64,000 bases of DNA, from positions 558,001 through 622,000 of the forward strand of contig OY754475.1 in the NCBI GenBank assembly GCA_963575645.1. Direction: 5' to 3'. Shown one piece after another: positions 49,112 to 61,006 of the stretch; within the stretch, counting starts at the first letter, position 1, and each line of letters begins with the position of its first letter. Under the pieces are notes generated by a model that saw only the letters and a list, made by a program, of their open reading frames with translations, did no database searches and was not told the DNA's origin. This DNA is from Xanthostigma xanthostigma. Taxonomy: Eukaryota; Arthropoda; Insecta; Raphidioptera; Raphidiidae. The translations under genes were made by a program, and so were the position numbers.

Positions 49112-50873
49112 ATGAACAAAACAAAGTCCTTGATGGCAATTGTTGTGCTTAGTTTTGTGTTAGAATGCAACGGACATCCGCTTCTTGTACCACAACAACG
49201 GCCGCTACCATGGAGGTAAGTAATTTGCTTATAGTATTGTTTTAATTGGCAGTATAAATATTTCTGCATGCATTTGTTTTTTTAATTCATTTGTTTGTGA
49301 TTAAATTGTGTATTTTAATTACTCAATAAATTATCAATTCGCTGTAGTTTTTGCATATAAATGACGTCAGTAGCATAACAACGGTGATTGGATTGTAGAT
49401 TATAGACGATCGACAGCTCAGGTCTGTCTATAGTCGTAAAAGGGGCTATACACCCTCAAAAAATATATTTGTAACATAATATTATGACAATGTGTTTTCA
49501 TTTATCTCTATTAATTTTTCTTCTTATATTTTATTTTTATAGAAATCTATTATAACTGATGATGCCTTTTTAGGCAAAATGTTTTAACTTTTAAATTAAA
49601 AAAAAAAAATAACAAAACGACAATTGTCTTGTAAAATATAACTGAAATATCCAGACTCTATTAATTATTACCTATATCTACCAGTTGTATATCATAAGCA
49701 CATAATATTATAATATACCAAACTTTTTTACCGATAAAAAGTGTGCAAGACGTCAGTGTTTCTTTTTTTGTGTTGTCTCTAAATAATTATTTATTTGCTT
49801 GAATTCAAAAATTAAAATTAAACGGTTCTTTTTTGTGTACTGCAGCCCATAACAATCAAATTTATTGTCCGGTTGGTTGTTTGGCTTGTTTAAATTCCGA
49901 TGTTATGTTCAAAATTATTTTAACAATGCATGGTTGTAACATAAAAATGTTTTGGAACAGTTTCGGCGATCTGATCGAATCGACCGGCTTCTTCCCAATT
50001 GAAATCAATGTTCCGGACACGATAAACAGCTTCACAACTGGCATGTCTAACCTGTTTAGCCGAATCCCATTCATAAATAGGTACGTGCTGAACCTCAATC
50101 TCAAATTCGTGTCATGCATGCAGAAATGTATTTAAGTACTAATTAAATTTTAATGCAATTTTTTTCGTAAAAAAAATTATTGTACTAATAAAATTTACGT
50201 AATTAGTGATACCAGAATTTTTTTAATGTCTTTTAAAATTAATTTCAGGTGGAATAACATGAACACGCCAAGAATATACATTTTGGTGCCGGCACAAAAC
50301 TTGAACCAAGATATTTATCCGATGAACAACTACGAAAATAACGTAATGTTTTACCAAATGCCTCCAGAATCCGGTAACCCAGGTGCAATGGTACCGCTAA
50401 ATTATGTTAGGGATACTCGAAACCCGATGTTTAAACTACCCTGCGACAACGCACCCGATAAAAATAAACAAATGCCGGCTCAGATGGCTGTCGAACATAA
50501 AAATGTTTTGATGCAAATGCTGTCGAACAGAAAATCGGGCAGCGATAACAAAACAAATCAAAACACAAGAAACAAAGGAACCGCGAATGTTGATGACAAA
50601 AAAGCAAATGAAAATCGTAACAGTGAAATAACAAACAATCGATTGACGGCGATGTCTGTTGATAAAAACAACGGAGGGCCAACGGCGACGGCTGTCCAAG
50701 AACATCTGCAGGATATAGCTAACAGTTATTATTTAATAAATAATGGATTTTATGTTCCAAATCAGTTTGGGTACAGTTTGTATTATCCACATTTAACGCA
50801 AAGAGGAGTCCCAAATTTGGCGTATAACGAAGACGGCAAAATTATCAATGCTGGCGTCATATCCTATCCTTGA
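49112..50873 (+). CDS. secreted protein of unknown family, 3 exons, 282 aa
   Basis: Exons are 49112-49215, 49961-50080 and 50249-50873; the junctions share Ser (AG|T) and Arg (AG|G) codons and the sum is 283 codons with TGA. The acceptor at 49960 (TTTGGAACAG) has a weak pyrimidine tract, but the earlier CAG at 49845 would hit a stop at once. The signal peptide is MNKTKSLMAIVVLSFVLECNG. Residues 25-80 hold PLPWSFGDLIESTGFFPIEI and a hydrophobic-polar segment. The middle is Lys/Asn/Asp-rich low complexity (NQNTRNKG, DDKKANENRN). The C-terminal 60 residues are Tyr/Pro/Asn-rich (GFYVPNQFGYSLYYPH). No known domain is recognised; a matrix, cuticle or eggshell role is a guess from composition and neighbours. 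Confidence 0.85.
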
Positions 50874-50937
50874 CTGTTGTGTTCTCCTTCTTTTTATATC
50901 TATTTATTTATTTATTTATATTTTTGTATGTTTTTAA

Positions 50938-50943
50938 AATAAA
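50938..50943 (+). terminator. polyadenylation signal of the three-exon secreted gene
   Basis: AATAAA 65 bp after the stop codon at 50873. Confidence 0.65.
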
Positions 50944-51104
50944 TGATTAAGTTATACAGTGCTTTCATTGCGTGTAAAAAATAACTATTTTGTATATGAA
51001 ATGAGTATTTTATTATCTAAAACATGTACAATTTTTTTCCAAAGGTATTCATAATTATTTTTTGAAAAATGCGCATCACGCATGAGAAAAATACAACAAA
51101 AAAA

Positions 51105-51370
51105 GACGGGTCGCACTCCGGGAGTGCCGGTAGAAGTGAAAACTTGAATATTAACGTCTTTCGAATTTTCGATCAAAATGGTTTGTATCATAGATTGCAT
51201 TTTTATGTACGATATTTCAACGCTAGATGTCTAACGTTGTATAAAAAGTATCTGGCAATTACTATCACTCAGAGAGTCTCACCTAGTTCTTACTTTTCCT
51301 GACGCGAGTTTAACATTTTTTACTCATTACAAAAAAAGTGTACAACGCCGCTAAAGAAGTTTTCACTTAA
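51105..51370 (+). mobile_element. repeat family C, copy 4
   Basis: Full-length copy lying between the 3' ends of two convergent genes. It starts GACGGGTCGCACTCCGGGAG and ends AAGTTTTCACTTAAAAAA. Confidence 0.75.
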
Positions 51371-51508
51371 AAAAAAAATAATAGTTGTCAATTAAATGTT
51401 ATACCAGATGTTTGTAACATTGGACATTAAAATAAAATTAAAAAAAAGTCGTTGAAATCAGACCTTAAATTTTGAACAAAATTTTAACTAACGTAGCATC
51501 GTAGAAAT

Positions 51509-54500
51509 TTAATTCGAATGTTCGGCCGTTTTGTTTCTCGTAACCGTCACCGGATAAACGAAACTGTAAAAGAATCCGCGCGGTTCTGACGTCACTTCCT
51601 CTTCTTCTTGACCGCCGGCGTTCGGATTGAACTTGGACTTGTCGCTCGGTCGTTGCTGTTGCTGTGCAGCGTCGGAGGCGCGAATCGGCGACACGGCCAG
51701 CGATCCGGACTGTTGACGTCCGCTCTGGAAGGCGCGATTGCTGTTCGGATTCTGAACTCGGGCGTTGTCGCTGGACGAGGAACCATCATTGTAATCGTAA
51801 TCGCCGCTGTCACCCTCGTCATTGTAATGGTATTTGTCCTGATCATTTCTGATCAACCTATTAATGACCAGATATTTTAAATGCTTAACTAACTTTAAGT
51901 AACTTTAAGTAATCCGCTTTAAAGTAGCCAGCGTTCATTTTCCATCTTTTCCAGTTACGTATTTATTGAACGTTGCAATAAATTATTTTGGTAATGTCAA
52001 TTTATTTTGTCCCTTAGAGGCGGCAGAAATTTGACATCTTACCCCTAATAAAATACAATACTATAATATAGAAGATAAATGCATACGTGTTTTGATTTTG
52101 TAAAGCTTTATTCTGAGCTGCAAGTTCTTTCCAAAGTCTTTCGTGTTCCAGACGTGCTTGGTGGACTTCTTCCGTTTCTTTAACAGGCTCTAAAGCCACT
52201 TTCGGAATGTTATCCTGCTGTTGGAAGCCGTTCCCGTCGTCCCAATATTGAACCTTCCAATACGCAAACATCGAATTAATTTATTGATTTTTTTATGTCA
52301 GTAAAGTTCATTAGTAGTTACTATATTGTAATTACTGTTATATTATTAAACTTCCCTTAAATATTAAAATCTATAAAAATGTAATTGCGAAATGCCATGT
52401 ATAATTTATCGACTTCCTGCAGCACCTCAACGTTAAACTCATAAAAATATCATAATTTCGAAAATTAATTGTAAACAGTTTTTAGGTAATTGAATTTGAA
52501 TAATACATTTTTATATTGTGTATACCTTGATGACTTCACCATTTGGTTCTATCCACTGATAAGAGCCCCTAATATTGCCTTCTTGACTTCTTGCTTCAAC
52601 TTTGGCGTGATCGGGATTCGAATATCCATAAAGATACCTGCCTGAAATTTATTTATTCGCAATTGAAAATATCTATTAATTCAATAAAAATACCAACTGC
52701 ATGGTATTTAATTAATTTGAGTTCAAATACCTAAACCATCCTGTCCATGAAATTGGGAAGCTTCATAAACATCTTCCTCAAGATCAGGATCTTGAGCTGA
52801 CTTGCGCAAAATTGGAAGCGTGCTCAATTTGGGTGCAAATTTTAGGTCGGTATTTTGTTGCGACAATATTGATTGTACTTCTTCTGGTTTCAGTTCCGAC
52901 AATTGGACGCGGTTTTCGGGTTGCTGCTGGGCGAAGACGGCTAAACATCCGAGGGAAAGTATCTAGAAAGAAAAAGGTAATGTTCGAATTTGCTTATACT
53001 TTATTTTGTAAAATCGATCTCCGACCAGTAATGTGCGACTGCGATGCCACCGCGACGCGAAGTCATTTTTTTACCAAAACTGCTATTAAGTTTTTCTTCT
53101 GAAACTTACAGACGACGGTACCGATGCTGTTATAATTTTGGTACTTCGAGTACCGTCGTGAAGTTACGTACTTCTCCTTTCAGAAGACGAACATGAGTAG
53201 TAAATATGTTTATTTATTTTTTTTGCGTAAATAAATGTTTGATTCATTATTTAGTTTGGCTATTAAAAAACAAGACCTTGTTGTCAATTTTGTTTTTCAA
53301 AACTAAAATTCCGATGACCACTTTATTCCGCAATGGCCTTGAAACGCCGTACGTATTTGTTACTCTGTTTTTAATCAACGAATTATAAAAAAACTAGTTT
53401 ACTTTTCTGAACAGGAAGAGTGGCTAAGATTGGGGGAGGGGATCTCGCGTATTAAAAAACTTAGTTGAATGACCATTTATAAAACAAATTCCTAACCATT
53501 TCTGATGCGTAAACCTCTTCACTTTTATATGAAAGGTCATCGATACAAAAATAAATCAAGCGCGAAGAAGAAAATTGACTGTCGATAAAATCTATGACGT
53601 TGAAATCCTCGAAATGATCAATATCCGGCATTCAGTCATATAAGGTACAAACGTATTTATGACGACATAAAAAACAGAAGATGAGCTCCGGTTAATATTT
53701 AATGTCAAGGCTAACTTGATTTATGATTAACAAATTGGTTTTTACATTATATCGTAGTAATAGATACCTGCGTATTATTTTGGTAATGTCTGCAGTGTCG
53801 GGGCAAGGGTTGAAGAGGGGGTCATTCAGTTTTTCAACTCAATACAATTTTTTATTTAAGACTACAGAAAGACGCAGTCTTTGCTTTCTGATATGCATCT
53901 CACCGATAGGTATATCAATAAATATGTAAGTATAAAACATTTTCGCAGGACAGTCCGATTTATATTTTGCCAGGAAGCGAAAGCTTGAAGCTACGACACT
54001 GGATTATCTCCAAAAAAAGATGACCCGATGTCTTATAATAGGTACCTATATCTACAAATCAAATACCTGTTAGATAATTCGATAATGTTCACATGCGTCA
54101 TAATTATTTCATACAATAGGTATCCTGTTTTACAGCGCAAATAACATTAATCTTCATTTGTTAACTTGCACTTGTTTATTTCACAGTTGGTAAACAATTT
54201 AATTGGAAAATTTTAAAAACATCGTGTTTTTATATACCAAAATCATTTGGACACGTGCTATGATAATTCTTTTGTAAATGTAATAATTGTTAATTTTGTT
54301 ATCTCTTAACACGTTTCCTAACTGCCAAAAAATATTCTTTTCTCCTCTTACCACAAATCGCCGTCTACATGGTTCTAGGGTTCCTCGCTTCGAATTTCTT
54401 GGGACTAAATAAAGGTAACAAGATAACATTTCGCGCAGTTATAAAACTTATTAATTAACAAACACACACATTCCAATATTTGAATACATGCAAAGGCAAT

Positions 54501-55437
54501 TATGTATACCTACATACAAATAAAATTTAAGCAATTTATTATATTATATTTTACATATGTTGTCGGAATGTAAACGACAGTTTTAGTCTCTCTGTCTGGC
54601 TGTCTGTTCGAGATAATCTTCGAAACGACTAAACCGATTTGGCACTAGTAAAGGGCTATGTCAGGAGTAGTGATGTGCCGGATATCCGTATCCGTATCCG
54701 CGGATATCCGAGGGAGAAGAAAGATCCGTATCCGCTAGTTTTTGGCGGATCTTTTACCTCATTAATTTTCAAATCATAGATGAAATTTTACATATTATAT
54801 ATATAGGTGATTAGCTAATAATGAAAACCTGTTAAATTCCATTCAGATTATTTTTTATTTTTTAAAATCGTATTTGGCACCTTCATATTGCAAACATTTA
54901 TCGTAGTGAGTACCATACCAATAGTACCTACATAACTCAAAGGTACTAAAAAACTATCTTTATAATGAGATATTGCACATCGATCTTTGGAAAGAGACAA
55001 TCTGTTATGAGAGTTAACTCTTAAAGAGGTCAATAACTTTTTCCCATAACAGATAGTCTCTTTCCAAAGGTCGAAGTGCAATATTTACCGCCGCGTACTC
55101 TAAGAAAGTTAAGATCCGTATCCGTATCCGCAGATCTTGAAACCAAATATCCGTATTCAGATCCGTATCCGCGGATATACATTTTTAACGATTCGGCACA
55201 TCACTAGTCAGGAGTGATCTAGACTACATTTTATTCAAAAAATTATTCGAAGAACCGATCTTACCCTCGAAACGTCACATTCTGTCGGAATTTGAACTCA
55301 ATACCTTCCCAATACGAATATCATACTTATATTATAAGTACTTCATCATCATTTGATTATGTAAAAAAACTTAATTCCCGTACAGTATAAGGAGAATAAA
55401 AAATCCAACTTACCTGGAAAACGGTGCGTATATCCAT
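51509..55437 (-). CDS. divergent RR-type cuticular protein, 5 exons, 295 aa
   Basis: Probable chitin-binding cuticular protein. Minus-strand exons are 55437-55414, 52962-52731, 52641-52526, 52253-52087 and 51857-51509; phases 0, 1, 0 and 2 all match and sum to 296 codons with the stop. The signal peptide MDIRTVFQILSLGCLAVFA spans exon 1 and exon 2. The domain region reads RYLYGYSNPDHAKVEARSQE, NIRGSYQWIEPNGEVIKVQY, WDDGNGF, a loose match to the RR consensus (gSYxxxePdGxxxxVxYxaDxxGF). Next is a charged helix-prone stretch (VKETEEVHQARLEHERLWKE), then an Asp/Tyr/Ser/Gln-rich C-terminus. Intron 1 is 2.45 kb and holds an hAT-like MITE. Confidence 0.88.
54668..55206. mobile_element. hAT-like MITE with 8-bp target duplication
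   Basis: Ends TAGTGATGTGCCG and its inverse (CGGCACATCACTA, with one change). Flanked on both sides by GTCAGGAG (54660-54667 and 55207-55214), an exact 8-bp duplication as made by hAT transposases. Both ends carry clusters of ATCCGTATCCG. Sits in intron 1 of the divergent cuticular gene. Confidence 0.9.
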
Positions 55438-55520
55438 TTTTAAGGTGTTTACCAAAAACAAAAAAATATAATAAATAAAATCTCTGTTATAACGTCTTTG
55501 ATGATTATCAATGATAGACT

Positions 55521-55556
55521 GACTCTGAATCATCGTTTATTTTATCTATTTATGTA
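55521..55556 (-). promoter_or_regulatory. core promoter of the divergent cuticular gene
   Basis: CATAAATAG at 55556-55548 on the minus strand and TCAGTC, a canonical arthropod initiator, at 55523-55518 (A at 55521), about 30 bp apart. The ATG is 84 bp downstream at 55437. Confidence 0.7.
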
Positions 55557-55896
55557 CCAATAAGCTCGATAGGAATTTATAAAAAACAAGCGAAGTTAAC
55601 AAATGAGTAACGTATACTAATAATGTGGTAACCTTCAGCCAATAGAAGATGAGTCTAAACCGATGTCGCATAAATATACAACAATACACAAACTACGTCT
55701 TCTTCTATTTCAATGTGGATTATTGCCGATACAAGATGTTCCAAAATTAGCAGACGACTTTTTGAGAGCTTGCTTTGTCAACTTTGGTGTCGCCAATTCT
55801 ACTATTTTTGTCTCCGTCGTTTTTTTTTTTTTTAATGCGAACAGAACGGCAAGAACAGAGGTAAATAAAAAATAAATCTTCTTCTCTTTGTTACAG

Positions 55897-56001
55897 ATAG
55901 ACATCGCGTCTTCCGCGATCATTAAGTATACCAGCGGCATAAAATGCTGGAACTTCCAGAGCTTCAAGAACCCAAGCTTCACAACTTCCGTGCGTGTTTA
56001 A
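55897..56001 (+). other. exon-like segment, strand ambiguous
   Basis: A strong acceptor (CTTCTCTTTGTTACAG) precedes 35 open codons (IDIASSAIIKYTSGIKCWNF...) ending at TAA. The minus strand over the same bases is also open for about 35 codons (EAWVLEALEVPAFYAAGILN...). I cannot decide which, if either, is coding; a decayed transposase fragment is possible. Confidence 0.2.
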
Positions 56002-56621
56002 GGTCTGTTAAATTTGTTTTTTTTAAAATTTACATTTTAAATTGGTTCTGCCTTTTTAAAATTAATATTTTACCTATCTGCTTAGCTATTTTCAATTTGT
56101 AACGGAACAGAATGCTGTGTGAATTATTCTTTTAAAAGTAATTTTTTGAGAAAAATTAAATGTCTGGTATTAAACGCCTGTATAAAATATTAATTACTTA
56201 ATTAATTTTTATATGACAGCAATTTGGTTCCATGACAGAATATTTTACTATTTAAACATAAATATTTAGTAAAACAAAATCGCGCAAATATAAGTCCCGT
56301 CAAAAAAATTATGAAAGTTAAAGAATTTTTATTAGCATACAATTCTGTAAAAAAAGTTAATATAGCCTTTGATCAACTAAAAACCAAATCAGATTTCAGG
56401 ACAATACAAGTGCTAAGTACAACGCCATTTTTTATTATACGGATTTCATTTTGAAAAATTTATCTATGATAAAATTAATATTGATGCTCTCCTGATACTT
56501 TTTTATATACAGTAGAGCACCGATTATTCGAACTTGGAGAACATGGGTATTCGGAAAATCGTTTTTTTCGGTTAATCGAACTGTATTGATTCGCAACATA
56601 CATACATGTTTACATACTGTA

Positions 56622-56703
56622 TATTTATGTACAGGTAAATCAAAAAAACATATTTATTTATAATTATAAATAAATATGTTTTTTGATTTACCTGTACATA
56701 AAT
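56622..56703. repeat. 82-bp near-perfect palindrome
   Basis: ATTTATGTACAGGTAAATC and onward meets its inverse with no loop, centred near 56662; the only difference seen is 7 versus 6 in an A/T run. Confidence 0.9.
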
Positions 56704-58296
56704 TTTTATTAAAAATAATGAAAAACATATTTATTTTTAAACGTTAATTGTACCTAGTATGTACATGTTTTATTACAAGACTGTCTGCACTTGTTCTGTT
56801 TGATTCCACGCAACCAAACAGCCACACAGCCCAACAGCCACACACATCCTAACTGCCACACAACCACACAGTCCAACAGCCTAACAGCCCATTAGCCAGA
56901 CATATCTAGTTCGGTTGAGCGGTTGTTCGATTGATCGACTTTCGGATAATCGACGCTCCACTGTACATACATATTTTGACAGAAGTTTATTAAAAAGAAC
57001 GTTCCAACTTGCAATACTGCCGTCCTCAATCAAAAAGTATTATCTGCATTTTTACAGTTGCCAGATATTTAGACATAAAAAATTAAAACATTAATTTCTC
57101 TAGCGCATTTCATATTCTTTGTAAAATTACGTAAATGCTGGGGGGGGGTTTCATTTTATAATAACACTGAAGTGATATTTGATGTTTTTGTCTTGCTATG
57201 AAAAAATAAATACTTTTATTTTATCAGTTTATTTGGCAGATTAAATTTACGATGTGGTAAAAATCAACATATGCGATGCCGCCCTAGGCCCGCTCTACTA
57301 TGCCACCCTTCTTATAATGTCAAAAAAGTTTCCCCCTTTTTTAACGAAAAACTGCCCCTGACGTGGCAGACCCGTTTTGACTTTTCTTGATTTATCTTCT
57401 AAACCGTTACTCTTTGTTTGATATCATGTATTTTTTAACGTGTAGTAGTGATATACCTAGTCTTTAAATATTAACATTTATGTGGGGGTGACAACGAGAG
57501 AGAAAACAGTAAAATTCGTTCTCACAATCGACGCCCAACTCATCCAATTTTTAATGCGTAGCCTCTTTTCAAAATATTTTAGCCGCCTTCCAAATTTTGC
57601 CACTCCCGAACGTATTGACATGGCTGATTATATCAGAAGATATATAGAGGCCGATAAACCATATATTAAAAAAAAAACCGCCCCTCGAATTGTGCCGCCC
57701 CTTAACATGTGTGTGGATTCCACGAAATCGACAATGACAGTATTAAAAAAAAATAGACACTTGTATTGTGATTAAAGACGGCAGTATTCCGAGGGAGTGA
57801 TCTTATTTTATTGTATTTCATTAGGAAACACCCATTTTTAAAAAAGATTTCCAGCGGCGGCAACAAAAAAAGTCCCATTAAGGGCTACATAATTGATATG
57901 GAAACATGTTCCGTTTTTTGTATAAACTTGATACTAAAGAACAAAAATTATAATAATATAATAAACGTACGCGTAAAATTTCATAAAAATGTTATTACGG
58001 CTAAATTGTAAATTTATGTATTAAAAATTATAGGCTCGTTGTTTTAACATTGTGCGTTGGTTTACCCCCTTTCTTCATTTGTTTTTATTTTTTTTTGTTA
58101 ACAGGACTTATATTATTTGAGAAAAGAACAAATTACTTAAATAGACTGTTTTTTCGTATATAAAATGGCTATGTTTAGTATTTCATTATGTTTCGAATCA
58201 TACTAATTTCAATTTTTCGTTAACATAATACCTATATCCAGTAAGTGAATGATTTCACATCGCATACAGTGTATAATATGTACCTGTAATAATGTG

Positions 58297-58332
58297 AACA
58301 CTGATGATCGCAGTTGTTGAGCGTCTATAATT
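58297..58332 (+). repeat. LINE-type tail hairpin, copy 3
   Basis: AACACTGATGATCG, loop, GAGCGTCTATAAT. The GACGC stem base is partly decayed relative to the copy at 21220. Confidence 0.4.
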
Positions 58333-59005
58333 TATCTGTAACGTGCACGAACCAAAAGTTTTGTTTAATAAAATTGCCATGTTAATTTTATATACTTAAA
58401 TATATATTGTTAATAAATTACCTTGCATTAGAATCGGTCGTTTTCGTAAAAAAAATTCTAAAAACTATCCTTTTTTTAATCATTTCAAATTTGTGTTACC
58501 CCGGTATTAGATTAGTTTTAATATAGTTCCTGAGTTAATTATAATCGAAATAATCGTGTTATAAAATGCAAAATATAAAATTAGATTTTTTTAATTCGAC
58601 GAAAAAATATAACATACGCCACTGGAATTATATAACACTGGAAGCGACCTGTCATCCTAATACAATTATTATTTTTATAACTGTGGGCGGTGTCAAAAGA
58701 CAATGCTTTTAAATGCGAAATATTATACGCGGTGTCCGATAAAAAAAAGACAGTACTCGGTTGTGAGATTCAAAAAATTTAAAAGAAAACACGAGCATAA
58801 TTCGAAAATATTTTGTATCTACTATACATAATAAATTTTAAAAGCAGTTTTTTTCATTGGAAATTTGACTAAGTCCGGGTTAGTAATTTTTAACTGGCAT
58901 CGGTGTTCTTTGCAGACGGGTCTAAAACAATTGGTGTTACTTTTCCTTTTCGAACACCTGTTTATTTTAATTATAAAATAAACTATTACTTGCGAATCAT
59001 TTAGC

Positions 59006-59193
59006 CAGTGGCGGATCCAGGATTACGGCAAGGGGGGGTCTTGAAAATTTTTTACTCCTTTTGCGGAGAATTCATGAAAAACATGAAAAGCTTTTTTTTT
59101 ATTGCGCAGTAAGATTTTAATTTGGGATTTTTGATTCTCTGTAAGGGGGGGGTTTGAACCCGAAACCCCCCCCCCCCCGTGGATCCGCCACTG
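59006..59193. mobile_element. short MITE with CAGTGGCGGATCCA ends
   Basis: CAGTGGCGGATCCA at the left and its inverse at the right, 188 bp in all, with G-runs and C-runs inside. ATTTAGC occurs on both sides (with CTG inserted on the right), so an imperfect 7-8 bp target duplication is likely. Confidence 0.65.
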
Positions 59194-60011
59194 CTGATTT
59201 AGCTAATGCTAAATGATTCGCTTAGCACTTCTTTGTGTCTTGTATAATATTATGTTCATTTGGCATTTGACTGTATTGAAATGTACCAAAACCGTAATCT
59301 CAACAAAACATTTGATTGTTGCAGATTCAACGCTCAACAATTTTGAGACCAACTCGCATATGAAGGTGGGAATCTGCGACTAGGATCTTCAGAAACGATC
59401 TTCTAATCGACTCTTGTTGAAAAGTTGTCTATGTAAGTATTTTTTTGATTGTCTAAAAAAGTTTTCTAAAAAAATTTTAGTAAAAAAACTTTTATTGAAA
59501 TGTACTAAGAAGAAAAAAAATAACTTTTAATAATGTGTGGACTGTAAGGTCTATGATTGCTTAGTAGTCACAACCCACACTTATAATTATGACTAAATTA
59601 TTATTAAAAACTATTTTTTTTTCATTTTAGCACATTGCTTATCTTTGAAAAAATTGCTATTAAAAATATTAATTTATTAAAATCAATTTAATATTTAATT
59701 CTAAAAACGATCAAATCATGTATTCTCATCGGAAAGACAAAAAATTTCAACTCGATCAGATATGTGGCGTCCGCCATATTGAATTTTTCAATTACGTCAC
59801 ATAGCTTATCGTATTCCACTTGTCAAACTCTTTCATTTGATACCCATGTTAAGAAAATTGTAACAAAAAAGGTGGTCCGTCATCCTGGGGCGTCCGCCAT
59901 ATTGTATTTATGCATTGTCACCGGAGTTATACACATGTTTAAAATTTCAAAACTCTAGCTTATTTCAATACTTTTTTATTTAATGATAAAATCTCCCATT
60001 TCTCTACAAAC

Positions 60012-60050
60012 ATAAATGCTGAAGACCTTTGTTGTCGAGCGTCTATAATT
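60012..60050 (+). repeat. LINE-type tail hairpin, copy 4
   Basis: AATGCTGAAGACC, loop, GAGCGTCTATAATT. Most diverged of the four copies. Confidence 0.4.
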
Positions 60051-60634
60051 TAAAATCTATATTTTCTACATGCGGACCGAATAATAAATTAAAAATAAAT
60101 CAAAGAATAATAATACATGCACATCCAACACGACAGCGGTACAGAGCTATGAAAACATCCGGTATATAATCATGTTATGCAAGTACCTTTCGTGTGCTAT
60201 GTACCTATTCGCAGCACTGGCCATCGATACCTCTTGTATACTTCTGGGAGCTGGATAGCAAATTTTCGATATTTTAGTTTATTGAGAAATCGTACGGATT
60301 TTTGCAGATTTTTTGTAAAAATCTCTATTTTTTCAATGTAAAAATTTATAAGATGGAGCCATATTGTAATGTAAATAGACACACAACGGAGGTTCAGCGT
60401 CTTATGTTCGACAACGGTCTAGCGTATAGACGTTCTTATTCAGTCCATATAGATTAGTATTTTAGGTCCTAGGCCGCCCTACAGATATTTTATATATTGT
60501 GGACGCTCTACAGCGATAAGGGCTTCAATTGAAATGTAATTGACATAGTTAAAGCGTCCACAATTTACAAGATTGGCTACATGTATGCGAATTTTGTAAT
60601 CGTGAAAAAATAACTTTTTCTTTTTTTGTTACAG

Positions 60635-60755
60635 ATACTTCGATCGTGACTGGGCGACCCCCAACCCCCCTGGAGCTGCCATGCATCAAGTTGATATCAA
60701 AAAATATTATTTTAATTGTTATACATCTTATATTATTGTACCCTTATATTGTTAA
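60635..60755 (+). CDS. possible 3'-terminal coding exon
   Basis: A strong acceptor (CTTTTTTTGTTACAG) is followed by one base and 39 codons beginning YFDRDWATPNPPGAAMHQVD and a TAA; AATAAA follows at 60784. No upstream coding exon of matching phase was found, so this may be the end of a gene whose other exons I missed, or the last exon of a noncoding transcript. Confidence 0.25.
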
Positions 60756-61006
60756 TGATTGTAAGGAAAAAGGATTGTGAAAAATAAATACAAATTAACT
60801 AAAAACAAATATTTTTATTTATAAGAGAGATAGTGCAAATAGGCAAATTCTTAAAAATTAAAAAGTTGGTAGCCGGGGACCAGAAATGCGAAAAGGTATT
60901 TATAACAACGTTGGCCCAACACGACGCACGCACGCACGCGCGCCCCTACGCCGAAAAATCACTACTTTTTATACAATGTTTTAACGTTGTACCTCGTTCG
61001 AGAAAA

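Noticed and set aside
57482-57775. A possible gene of 97 codons on the plus strand
   Set aside because: No signal peptide, domain or splice context; the flanks carry repeated CCGCCC patches typical of element ends.
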